From positions 1 to 22,913 of the IMG/VR virus record IMGVR_UViG_3300048835_000776: a stretch of 22,913 nt of DNA; one strand, given 5' to 3'. The position numbers and the translations under genes are program-made. The notes beneath the pieces were generated by a model. The model searched no databases. It was not told the origin of the DNA and saw only the letters and a program-made list of their open reading frames with translations. Numbering within the stretch: position 1 is the first letter of the stretch; each line of letters opens with the position of its first letter. Shown here one piece after another: positions 13,682 through 20,444 of this stretch. The stretch is from a virus.

Positions 13682-14910
13682 GCCGCCGCCCCGACCAACT
13701 CGGCCAATCTCCGATCGGCCTCAAGCAAGCGATGCGTGATGCGCGCCTTTCCGCGCTGCAGCTCTGTCGCGTGTGCGCCGGCGTGCGCCACCAGCGCCTG
13801 GGCAATCCCATCAGCCGCACCAGCCTGTACTACCTGGCGCGCAACGGCATCTGGCCTGCCGGATTCGATCCGGACCGCCTGAAGTTGTTGATCGAATCCG
13901 CCATCTCGGCGAAGGGCATCAGCACTGCCGGACTGTGGGAACCCGAGGCTGCCACCTCGGGCTCCCGTCCCCGAAACGAAACCGTTGCGTCCATTCCCGA
14001 GCAGGGCGGCGCCGCGATCTATGACAACCACATTCCGGAGCCTGAAATGCTATCAGAAGCTGCTCGTCGCCACTTTGGCCTGTTCCGCCACCCCTTCCTG
14101 GACGACGTCCAGGGCACCCAGGATGTGTACCTCTCGCGCGATGCACGCTACGTGCGCGAGGCCATGTACTACGCCGCCAAGCACGGCGGATTCCTGGCCG
14201 TTGTCGGCGAATCCGGAGCCGGCAAGAGCGTGCTCCGCCGCGACCTGGTCGAACGCCTGCGCCGCAGTGAGGAACGCATCGCGGTGGTGCAGCCGCAGAC
14301 CACGGACAAGCGCCAGCTCAGCGCGCACCACATCTGCCAGGCCATCCTGGCCGACATCAGCGTGGAGCGCCCGAAAGCCAGCCTTGAAGCCGTCGCGCGC
14401 CAAGTTCAGCGGGCGCTGTCCGAGAGCGCACAGGCCGGCAATGGCCACGTGCTGCTGATCGAGGAAGCACACGATCTCAACGTGTCGACGTTGAAGTATT
14501 TGAAGCGCTTCTGGGAGATCGAGGACGGCTTCAAGAAGCTGATCGGCATCATCCTGATCGGCCAGACCGAGCTGGGCCACGTGCTCGACGAGCGTCGCAA
14601 CCCGCAGGCGCGCGAGGTCATCCGCCGCTGCGAGATCGCCACCCTGCGCCCGCTGGGCGACGACGTGCGCGCCTACGTCGAGCACAAGCTCAAGCGCGTC
14701 ATGGACAAGGGCCGCTCGATCGAGACGGTTTTCGATCCGGCCGCACTCGACGCCATCCGCCAGCGCCTGCTGCTCACCCGCCAGGGCAGCCGCACGCCCG
14801 AGGACCACAGCTTCCCGCTCAACGTCCACAACGTGGTCGTGCGCGCTATGAACTCCGCGGTGGAGCTGGGCTTTGCCACGGTCACGGCTGACCTGGTACG
14901 GGAGGTCTGA
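13678..14910 (+). CDS. MuB-like AAA+ ATPase (target selection)
   Basis: 410 residues. Residues 1-80 look like an N-terminal HTH-type DNA-binding module (ISRTSLYYLARNG). The AAA+ core has Walker A GESGAGKS (177-184), Walker B VLLIEEAH (258-265) and a sensor-1 strand IILIGQTEL (291-299), with Arg316/317 as candidate arginine-finger region. It resembles MuB/TniB/ExeA-type ATPases. Known MuB coats target DNA, stimulates MuA and gives target immunity. It is about 100 residues longer than Mu B (312 residues), owing to the N-terminal linker. Confidence 0.92.
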   Translation: MSRRPDQLGQSPIGLKQAMRDARLSALQLCRVCAGVRHQRLGNPISRTSLYYLARNGIWPAGFDPDRLKLLIESAISAKGISTAGLWEPEAATSGSRPRNETVASIPEQGGAAIYDNHIPEPEMLSEAARRHFGLFRHPFLDDVQGTQDVYLSRDARYVREAMYYAAKHGGFLAVVGESGAGKSVLRRDLVERLRRSEERIAVVQPQTTDKRQLSAHHICQAILADISVERPKASLEAVARQVQRALSESAQAGNGHVLLIEEAHDLNVSTLKYLKRFWEIEDGFKKLIGIILIGQTELGHVLDERRNPQAREVIRRCEIATLRPLGDDVRAYVEHKLKRVMDKGRSIETVFDPAALDAIRQRLLLTRQGSRTPEDHSFPLNVHNVVVRAMNSAVELGFATVTADLVREV

Positions 14911-14911
14911 C

Positions 14912-15202
14912 GTGACGCCATCAGCCTCAGCCCAGCGCCTGTTCCATGTAGAAGCCGCACTCGGCGCCTTTGCGAAGCTTGGTCGGTTCGACGTGTCGTC
15001 GATCGAGATCGACGCCAACACCGCGGTGGTCTGGATTGCGCCGCCAGCAGATGGCACGCAACTCGCTGAAACGGCGGACCTGTTCTCGCGAACGACCATC
15101 GGCCGCAGCGTTGAGGAAATCCGCGTCGTACGCCACCGCGCCAATCGCGTCGAACTGCGCTGGATCGAGCGCTTCCAGCGAGTAGCAAAGGTGCCGTCAT
15201 GA
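14912..15202 (+). CDS. Small hypothetical protein
   Basis: 96 residues from GTG at 14912, with GGGAGG seven bases upstream; the longer ATG frame is inside the ATPase gene. The body is alpha/beta (SSIEIDANTAVVWIAPP, IEEIRVVRHRANRVELRWIE-like pattern). It overlaps the next gene by four bases. No family recognised. Its place is in the early replication operon. Confidence 0.65.
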   Translation: MTPSASAQRLFHVEAALGAFAKLGRFDVSSIEIDANTAVVWIAPPADGTQLAETADLFSRTTIGRSVEEIRVVRHRANRVELRWIERFQRVAKVPS

Positions 15203-15537
15203 CCGATGTTCCGTTGCCGCCAGTGCTGGTCCGGCTGGCCGAACTGCGCCCGGCCCTGAACGACCGCATCGTCAAGATGTTCCGCGGCTGCCTGCGCCGC
15301 GGTGGCGTCACGGCTGAGGACGCTGCGAAGTGGGTGATCAAGACCCTCCGCGAAGAGGCCGCGAAGGTCGTTGCCGCTGGCGTAACGCCACGGCCGACAC
15401 GCTTCAAGAGCCGGTCGCAATGGGCCAGGGGAATGGACACCAACGAGGCCACCGACTCGGCATACACCAACGCGCTCTGGACCATCGGGGCGATTGATCG
15501 GGCGACGCTGGAGACGCCGGCATCAGCAGCAATGTGA
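15199..15537 (+). CDS. Hypothetical protein
   Basis: 112 residues, overlapping the previous stop as ATGA. Helical and basic (LNDRIVKMFRGCLRRGGVTAEDAAKWVIKTL), no membrane segment. It precedes rdgC by 27 nt. I cannot assign a family. A nucleic-acid-binding role is possible from its charge alone, which is weak evidence. Confidence 0.6.
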   Translation: MTDVPLPPVLVRLAELRPALNDRIVKMFRGCLRRGGVTAEDAAKWVIKTLREEAAKVVAAGVTPRPTRFKSRSQWARGMDTNEATDSAYTNALWTIGAIDRATLETPASAAM

Positions 15538-15564
15538 ACACCACCTTTCCTTGAGGAGACACCC

Positions 15565-16467
15565 ATGTGGTTCAAGAATTTGTCACTGCTACGCCTGCCC
15601 AGGGATTTCTCGCTGGCCGCCGATCACTTCGAACAGGCGCTGGCGGAGCACCCCCTGCGCAGCCCCGGTCCGCTGGAGCTGGAAACGCGCGGGTTCCTGA
15701 CGCCGTTCAGCCGCGACGACGCCGCGCTGTCACACGGCAGCGGCGATGCGCTGTTGTTCTGCCTCGGGCAGGAATCCAAACTCCTGCCGTCGTCGGTGCT
15801 TCGCCATGAGGTTTCGGCACGGATCGCCCAGCACGAGGCCGAGACCGGCCGCATCCCTGGCAAGCGCATGCGCAATGAGTTTCGCGAAGCGGCGCTGGGC
15901 GAACTGCTGCCGCGCGCCTTCATCAAGCGCGCGCGCGTCGGCGCCTATTGGGACGGGCCGTCACGTCTTCTGGTGGTCGACAGCAGCAGCGATCGCAGCA
16001 CCGAGTTGGTCGCCAGCGCAGTTCGCGAAGCGCTCGGGAGCTTCCCGGCACGGCCGCTCGCTACCGAGGCATCGCTGACGCTTCTGATGAGTGCGTGGCT
16101 GATCTCCGGGGAACTGCCACGCGGCTTCGAACTAGGCGATGAAATCGAGCTCAAGGACCCGAGCGACAACAGCTCGGTTCTCCGTGGACGCCACCATGAC
16201 CTCACCGCCGAGTCGATCCGCGAGCACGCGCGCTGCGGCAATCAGGTCACCCAGCTGGGTTTGATCTTCGAAGGGCGAATCGACTTTGTGCTGGACGCCA
16301 GGCTGAAGCTGCGCAAGGTCAGTTTCCTGGACATCGTCGCCGACAAGCTCGACGCCCAGGAAGGCGCCGATCCCGACCAGGTCCTCGACGCCACATTCGT
16401 GCTGATGAGCCTGGAGTTACGCCGGCTATTCGCTCGGCTCGACGAAGTTCTGAGGTTCGTGGACTGA
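15565..16467 (+). CDS. rdgC: RdgC recombination-associated protein
   Basis: 300 residues (E. coli RdgC is 303), from ATG with GAGGAG nine bases upstream. The N-terminus MWFKNLSLLRL is the family hallmark, and the central region (LLPSSVLRHEVSARIAQHEAETGR followed by KRMRNEFREAALGELLPRAF) and C-terminus match its overall plan. Known RdgC forms a ring around dsDNA and restrains RecA-promoted recombination. In a transposable phage it may protect replicating DNA, or replace a host function, together with Gam (1 kb downstream). It is complete and has no visible defect. Confidence 0.92.
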   Translation: MWFKNLSLLRLPRDFSLAADHFEQALAEHPLRSPGPLELETRGFLTPFSRDDAALSHGSGDALLFCLGQESKLLPSSVLRHEVSARIAQHEAETGRIPGKRMRNEFREAALGELLPRAFIKRARVGAYWDGPSRLLVVDSSSDRSTELVASAVREALGSFPARPLATEASLTLLMSAWLISGELPRGFELGDEIELKDPSDNSSVLRGRHHDLTAESIREHARCGNQVTQLGLIFEGRIDFVLDARLKLRKVSFLDIVADKLDAQEGADPDQVLDATFVLMSLELRRLFARLDEVLRFVD

Positions 16468-16471
16468 CGCG

Positions 16472-17038
16472 ATGAAGCTCACCTGCCCACATTGCCAGGG
16501 CCAGTTCGAGTTGGCGTCCGCGCTCGAGCTGGCGGGCGCGCGCGGCTCTCTCAAGCACGCGATGGACATCTCCGGCGATCTCGGCCGCTTGCTGGGCCAA
16601 TACCTGGGGATGTTCAAGCCGGCCAAGAAAGCGCTGTCGATGGACCGCGCCGAGCGCCTGCTGGCGGAAATCGCGCCGCAGATCGACGGCCAGGTGGTGC
16701 TTCGCCGTGGCGCTGAAATCCCGGCGCCGCGCGATCTGTGGGTGATGGCCCTGCGCACGATGGTCGAGCAGCGCGACTCCGGAAAGCTGGAGCTGCCGTT
16801 GAAGACCAACGGCTACCTGTTGGAGATCGTCGCCGCCCACGCCCAGCGCGGCGCCGCCAAGCATGAGCGGGAAGTCGAAACCGCCTTGCGCACCGGCGAT
16901 CGCACCAAGGCCGCAGACCTTCGCGCCCAGTACCAAGAGCGATTCAGCCAGGCGCAGTCGGATCGTCGCCTCGGCCTGATCAACGAGACCGAGCTGAAAG
17001 ACCGCATCGCAGCATTGAATAAGGAGTACGGACGGTGA
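16472..17038 (+). CDS. Hypothetical protein with an N-terminal CxxC
   Basis: 188 residues, starting four bases after rdgC stop. LTCPHCQGQFEL at residues 3-14 is half of a zinc ribbon (one CxxC only), followed by a helical region. A second acidic/basic helix at residues 130-185 is likely coiled (KHEREVETALRTGDRTKAADL). Its single CxxC could complete a zinc site by dimerisation. No family recognised. It overlaps the next gene by four bases (GTGA). Confidence 0.65.
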   Translation: MKLTCPHCQGQFELASALELAGARGSLKHAMDISGDLGRLLGQYLGMFKPAKKALSMDRAERLLAEIAPQIDGQVVLRRGAEIPAPRDLWVMALRTMVEQRDSGKLELPLKTNGYLLEIVAAHAQRGAAKHEREVETALRTGDRTKAADLRAQYQERFSQAQSDRRLGLINETELKDRIAALNKEYGR

Positions 17039-17412
17039 GCCACCCACTGCCATTGCTGAAGCGCCAGCACCACCTTTTGCTCGCCGTTCTGTCGTCGCAC
17101 ATCGGCGCGCCGCAAGGCCTGAGTGCCAAGGACCTGACCGTCGCCATCAACCGCGTAGCCGGCATGGACCTGATCTCCGAGCGCGAGCTGCGCCACCTGG
17201 TCACCGACTTGCGCATGCGCGGCCACCACGTGTGCGCAACGCCGGAATCCGGCTACTTCATGGCAGCCAACGACAAGGAACTGCTGATCACCTGCCGGTT
17301 CCTGTTTGACCGCGGCATGACCGGACTGCGCCAGGTCGCCGCAATGCGCAAGGTCGCCCTGCCGGATCTCGCCGGCCAGCTCCGCATTCCACTCGAACCC
17401 CAATCTGACTGA
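17035..17412 (+). CDS. Hypothetical protein, winged-helix-like
   Basis: 125 residues from GTG at 17035 (overlap GTGA). LKRQHHLLLAVLSSHIGAPQGLSAKDLTVAINRV then ERELRHLVTDLRMRGHHVCATPESGYFMA suggests a winged-helix fold: helices and a final beta wing ending in 'GYFMA'. It would place DNA binding next to Gam. The family is not recognised. Confidence 0.6.
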   Translation: MSHPLPLLKRQHHLLLAVLSSHIGAPQGLSAKDLTVAINRVAGMDLISERELRHLVTDLRMRGHHVCATPESGYFMAANDKELLITCRFLFDRGMTGLRQVAAMRKVALPDLAGQLRIPLEPQSD

Positions 17413-17419
17413 GAAACCC

Positions 17420-17953
17420 ATGTCCGCAAAGTCCAAGAAGCTCAAAGCCGAAGCCGCCCAGTTCCCGGTGCCGCAATCCCACGACGAGTGCGCGCACTTC
17501 ATCGCGCGGATCGGCGAGCACCAGCGCGAACGCACCATCATCGAAACCGCGATGAACGATGACCTGGCAAAGCGCAAGGCTGCCTACGAACACCAGGCCA
17601 AGCCCCACGCCGATCAGATCTCCTTGCTCACCAAGGGGGTGCACGTCTTCTGCGAAGCCAACCGCGTCCGGCTCACCGGCGATGGCCGCGTCAAGTTCCA
17701 TCGCTTCGCGACCGGCGAGATCAAGTGGCGCATGCGCCCGCCCTCGATCACCGTCCGCGGCGTCGAGGCAGTCATCGGCATGATGAAGTCGCTCGGGTTG
17801 GCTGCGCGGTTTGTCCGACCGAAGGAAGAGATCGACAAGGAAGCACTGCTGCGCGATGTGGAGACCGCCAAGACGATCCCCGGCATCACCGTCGGCCAGA
17901 AGGAAGACTTCGTGGTCGAGCCGTTTGCGACGGAGCTGGAAGAGGTTCTCTGA
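17420..17953 (+). CDS. gam: Gam host-nuclease inhibitor
   Basis: 177 residues (Mu Gam is 174). The pattern matches: a helical coiled-coil N-terminal half (RIGEHQRERTIIETAMNDDLAKRKAAYEHQ), then HRFATGEIKWRMRPPSITVRG (the central sheet 'G-x-x-x-WR-x-RPPS' region is typical) and an acidic tail ending in EELEEVL-like residues. Known Gam is a bacterial Ku-like protein that binds double-strand DNA ends and blocks RecBCD. Its TGA overlaps the next ATG. Confidence 0.92.
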   Translation: MSAKSKKLKAEAAQFPVPQSHDECAHFIARIGEHQRERTIIETAMNDDLAKRKAAYEHQAKPHADQISLLTKGVHVFCEANRVRLTGDGRVKFHRFATGEIKWRMRPPSITVRGVEAVIGMMKSLGLAARFVRPKEEIDKEALLRDVETAKTIPGITVGQKEDFVVEPFATELEEVL

Positions 17954-18210
17954 TGAGCCAGCTGCGCTACCGCGAATTGCTTGCGCTCTTGAGGAATCCG
18001 CTCGTTCCGCTGGATGCGAACGTCGAGATCGTGGCGAACGGCGAAGCCAATCCGGTGGTGCTGGGTGTGGTGAGCGACTTGTTGAACAAAGCCTACGAGT
18101 TCAGCGAAGAAAGACTCGACGCGTGGCTTGCCGATGCCGACGTTGAATACAAGGCCACCATCAAAGTCGGTTGCGTGCGTTACGGACTACGAATGAGCGA
18201 CCCACTATGA
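17953..18210 (+). CDS. Small hypothetical protein
   Basis: 85 residues from ATG at 17953, sharing a base with the Gam stop (TGATG); the longer upstream frame is a shadow over Gam. Mainly helical, acidic, without motifs (YRELLALLRNPLVPLDANVEIVANG). It overlaps the GemA start as ATGA. Function unknown. Confidence 0.65.
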   Translation: MSQLRYRELLALLRNPLVPLDANVEIVANGEANPVVLGVVSDLLNKAYEFSEERLDAWLADADVEYKATIKVGCVRYGLRMSDPL

Positions 18211-18707
18211 CTGCCAAGACCCTTCGCGCCCGCGATCTTGCGCAGATCCACATCGCCAAGCAGCAGCTGGCGCTCGACGACGATACGTACCGCGAAATGC
18301 TGTTCACGCTGACGCGCAAGCGCAGCGCCAGCGACCTCGACGCGCACGAGCGCAACCAGGTGCTGCAGCACTTCATCTCCCGCGGCTGGAAACCACGCCA
18401 GGCGCCAAGCCCTGAACGCGTCCGCAGGGCGCCGCCACAGGTCCGCCTGATCTACGCCCTGTGGGGCCTGCTGGCGCGCAACGGCGCGATTCAGGATCGA
18501 TCGCCGGCCGCATTGCGCGCGTGGATTCGCCACTGGGGCCAAGCCACGCCCGACGACGTGGGCGAGGGCGCGCCCGAGATGTTGCCGGCGCCCATGCGCC
18601 ACCGCGTCGCGGAGTACTTGATCCAGTGGTGCCTGCGCCTGGGTATCGCCGTCGATGCGGTCGACCGCCAGCCAGTCAAGCCGAAGCGGGAGAAGTCGCA
18701 CCGATGA
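18207..18707 (+). CDS. gemA: GemA (Mu gp16-like)
   Basis: 166 residues from ATG at 18207 (ATGA overlap). The family pattern is clear: LAQIHIAKQQLALDDDTYREMLFTLTRKRSASDLDAHERNQVLQHFISRGWKP at the N-terminus, and the C-terminal block IYALWGLLARNGAIQDRSPAALRAWI. Known Mu GemA/Mor-operon proteins affect host gene expression by changing DNA supercoiling; details for homologues are unclear. It sits directly ahead of mor, as in Mu. Confidence 0.9.
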   Translation: MTAKTLRARDLAQIHIAKQQLALDDDTYREMLFTLTRKRSASDLDAHERNQVLQHFISRGWKPRQAPSPERVRRAPPQVRLIYALWGLLARNGAIQDRSPAALRAWIRHWGQATPDDVGEGAPEMLPAPMRHRVAEYLIQWCLRLGIAVDAVDRQPVKPKREKSHR

Positions 18708-19054
18708 GCGACCGCGTCGTTGATGCCCACGGCGTACTCCATGAAGCGGTCGCGTTGTTGACGCGATCGCTGCTGGATCGCCGTGTCTGCATCGACGACG
18801 AAGAGGCCAAGGACATCGCGGAAGCCTGCCTGATCGACACCTGGCGCGAGTTCGCCGGCTCCACGATCTACGTCCGCCGCACCATCGAGAACCTGATTCC
18901 CGCGCGCGATCGCAAGCTCTACGCCGACTACCTTGCCAAGGTGCCGATTGTCGATCTCGTGCGCCGCTACAAGCTCAGCGACTCCTATATCTACCGCGTC
19001 ATCAAGCGCATCGAGCGGATCGGCGCGCCCGAACAGCCGGAGTTGTTCCCATGA
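18704..19054 (+). CDS. mor: Mor transcription activator family protein
   Basis: 116 residues from ATG at 18704, overlapping the GemA stop. The C-terminal HTH (VPIVDLVRRYKLSDSYIYRVIKRI, residues 80-103) and the preceding dimerisation helices (DDEEAKDIAEACLIDTWREFAG) fit Mor/C. Mor activates the middle promoter of Mu as a dimer. Here it is the obvious candidate to drive the leftward late operon, whose intergenic region has direct repeats. The length is slightly less than Mu Mor (129). Confidence 0.88.
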   Translation: MSDRVVDAHGVLHEAVALLTRSLLDRRVCIDDEEAKDIAEACLIDTWREFAGSTIYVRRTIENLIPARDRKLYADYLAKVPIVDLVRRYKLSDSYIYRVIKRIERIGAPEQPELFP

Positions 19055-19326
19055 GCACTGAGCGTCGACGCATCCGCGGGGTCCACGTCACCGAGCACGC
19101 GATCGTCCGGTACCTGGAGCGCCACTACAACATCGACGTGAAAGCCATCCTGGAAGAGATGGTCTCGCCCGAGAACGCCAAGCTGATCCAGCAATTCCCG
19201 AACATGCGGATCGGCATCAAGGGCGATCTCTGGCTGAACGTAAAAGAGGGCTCGGTGGTGACCGTCGAGCCCTCTGACCTGCGTCACAAGCCCGCGGCAG
19301 ACGTCCGCCGCAATACTGGGAAATAG
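19051..19326 (+). CDS. Conserved phage protein of unknown function
   Basis: 91 residues from ATG at 19051 overlapping the mor stop (ATGA). The N-terminus reads VTEHAIVRYLERHYNIDVKAI, a pattern I have seen in several prophage proteins of about this size ('VTEHALLRYLERVKG'), with a beta C-terminus (WLNVKEGSVVTV). No established function. It ends the tight gene run; 128 nt separates it from the methylase. Confidence 0.75.
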   Translation: MSTERRRIRGVHVTEHAIVRYLERHYNIDVKAILEEMVSPENAKLIQQFPNMRIGIKGDLWLNVKEGSVVTVEPSDLRHKPAADVRRNTGK

Positions 19327-19454
19327 AGAAGAGGAGCGCCCGCGCCGCGGTTGCAGCCGCAACGCGAGCCCCTTTCCACCGCTTAATCGGTGAATCAGGC
19401 CAGGGCTCCCCACCCGTGCACGGGCGAGCTGAGGCTATCCCAGGATCACCACAA
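19327..19454. promoter_or_regulatory. Structured intergenic region before the methylase gene
   Basis: Three possible hairpins or binding sites occur: GTTGC-AGCC-GCAAC with extra flanking pairs (about 19343-19366); GAGCCC (19366-19371) pairing with GGGCTC (19403-19408) and enclosing CACCG-cttaat-CGGTG (19377-19392); and a perfect 12-bp palindrome CCCGTGCACGGG (19413-19424). There is no T-run. It could hold an extra promoter, RNA structure or a regulator target for the methylase gene. Confidence 0.45.
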
Positions 19455-20225
19455 ATGCAGCCCAAGCCGCTCATCCCGTGGCCAGGTGGCAAACGCCGCC
19501 TCGCCAAGACCATCCTGCCGCTGTTCCCGGCCCACGAGTGCTACGTCGAAGCCTTCGCCGGTGGCGCCGGCCTGTTCTTTTCCCGGCCAGAGCCAGCCAA
19601 GGTCGAAGTCCTCAACGACATCAACAACGACCTGATCACGCTATACCGCTGCGTCGCTCACCACCTGGACGAGTTCGTCCGCCAGTTCCGCTGGTCGCTG
19701 GCCTCACGAAAGATGTTCGAGTGGGCCAAGCTGCAGGACCCGCGCACCCTCACCGACATCCAGCGCGCCGCCCGGTTCTACTACCTGCAGCGCTTGTGCT
19801 TCGGCGCCAAGGTCGAAGGCAGGACCTTCGGCTATGCGACGACGTCGTCGCATTCGTTCAGCTTGCTGCGAATCGAGGAGGAACTCTCGATGGTGCACCT
19901 GCGCCTGTCGGACGTTTACCTCGAGTCGCTACCCTGGGCTGATTGCCTGCAGCGCTACGACCGCCAGCACACCCTGTTCTACCTCGACCCACCGTACTGG
20001 GAAACCGCCGGCTACGGCGTCCCGTTCGACCTCAGCCAGTACGAACAGATGGCCGAGCTGCTCGGCAAGCTGCAGGGCAAGGCGCTCCTGAGCATCAACG
20101 ACCACCCCGAGATGCGCCGCATCTTCGCCCGCTTCCCCGTCGTCGAAACCTCACTCCGCTACACCATCGGCAAGGCAGGCCGAGAGAAGCCGCGCGGCGA
20201 ACTGATCTACCGCATCAACTGCTGA
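19455..20225 (+). CDS. Dam-type adenine-N6 DNA methyltransferase
   Basis: 256 residues from ATG at 19455 (AGGA about ten bases upstream); an upstream GTG at 19416 would add 13 poorly coded residues. IPWPGGKRRL at the N-terminus, AdoMet motif FAGGAGL (34-40) and catalytic DPPY (178-181) give the Dam order of motifs I then IV. It transfers a methyl group to adenine N6. The site is unknown. It may protect phage DNA from host restriction, or time transcription. It is the last gene of the operon, with a terminator following. Confidence 0.92.
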   Translation: MQPKPLIPWPGGKRRLAKTILPLFPAHECYVEAFAGGAGLFFSRPEPAKVEVLNDINNDLITLYRCVAHHLDEFVRQFRWSLASRKMFEWAKLQDPRTLTDIQRAARFYYLQRLCFGAKVEGRTFGYATTSSHSFSLLRIEEELSMVHLRLSDVYLESLPWADCLQRYDRQHTLFYLDPPYWETAGYGVPFDLSQYEQMAELLGKLQGKALLSINDHPEMRRIFARFPVVETSLRYTIGKAGREKPRGELIYRINC

Positions 20226-20263
20226 CGCCCGGCTGCCGTTTCCGGCGCCTCCGCGTAGACTCC

Positions 20264-20300
20264 AGCCCCGCAACTTCGCGACATAAGTTCGGGGCTTTTT
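20264..20300 (+). terminator. Rho-independent terminator of the early operon
   Basis: AGCCCCG-C-AACTT (20264-20276) pairs with AAGTTCGGGGCT (20285-20296) with one bulged C and an 8-nt loop, followed by TTTTT (20296-20300). It lies 38 bp after the methylase stop and would end rightward transcription before the host DNA. Confidence 0.85.
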
Positions 20301-20374
20301 GTGTTTCGCCCTTGCGAAGGTTCTTCACTTTCGACCCGTCCCACTACGTCACGTCGACAGTCGGTAAATCCCAT

Positions 20375-20414
20375 TTATCTCAAGACCGCCTCAGAGTTAT
20401 CTCAAGCCCGATCA
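20375..20414. mobile_element. Candidate right terminus of the transposable prophage
   Basis: TTATCTCAAG occurs twice, at 20375-20384 and 20397-20406, starting 22 bp apart (two helical turns). Mu transposase-binding sites are about 22 bp and come in tandem near the ends. The last copy is followed by CCCGATCA and then host-like sequence, so the phage would end at CA, 20414 (TG on the other strand), as transposable phages do. The left end is outside this window. Confidence 0.6.
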
Positions 20415-20442
20415 CCGTGCCCCGTGCCCCGTGCCCCGTGCC
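20415..20442. repeat. Four tandem copies of CCGTGCC at the phage-host junction
   Basis: A perfect 7-bp unit repeats four times directly outside the candidate phage end and three bases before the stop codon of the PLD gene. It is most likely host intergenic repeat DNA in which the phage inserted. Confidence 0.7.
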
Positions 20443-20444
20443 CG

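Noticed and set aside
14053-15420. Long minus-strand ORF of 455 codons
   Set aside because: It lies over the ATPase gene and the next small genes. Its protein is a codon-bias shadow, and the plus strand has Walker motifs.
20415-20442. Heptamer array as a possible CRISPR or origin iteron
   Set aside because: Units are only 7 bp and have no spacers; no replication gene is adjacent, so it is plain tandem repeat DNA.
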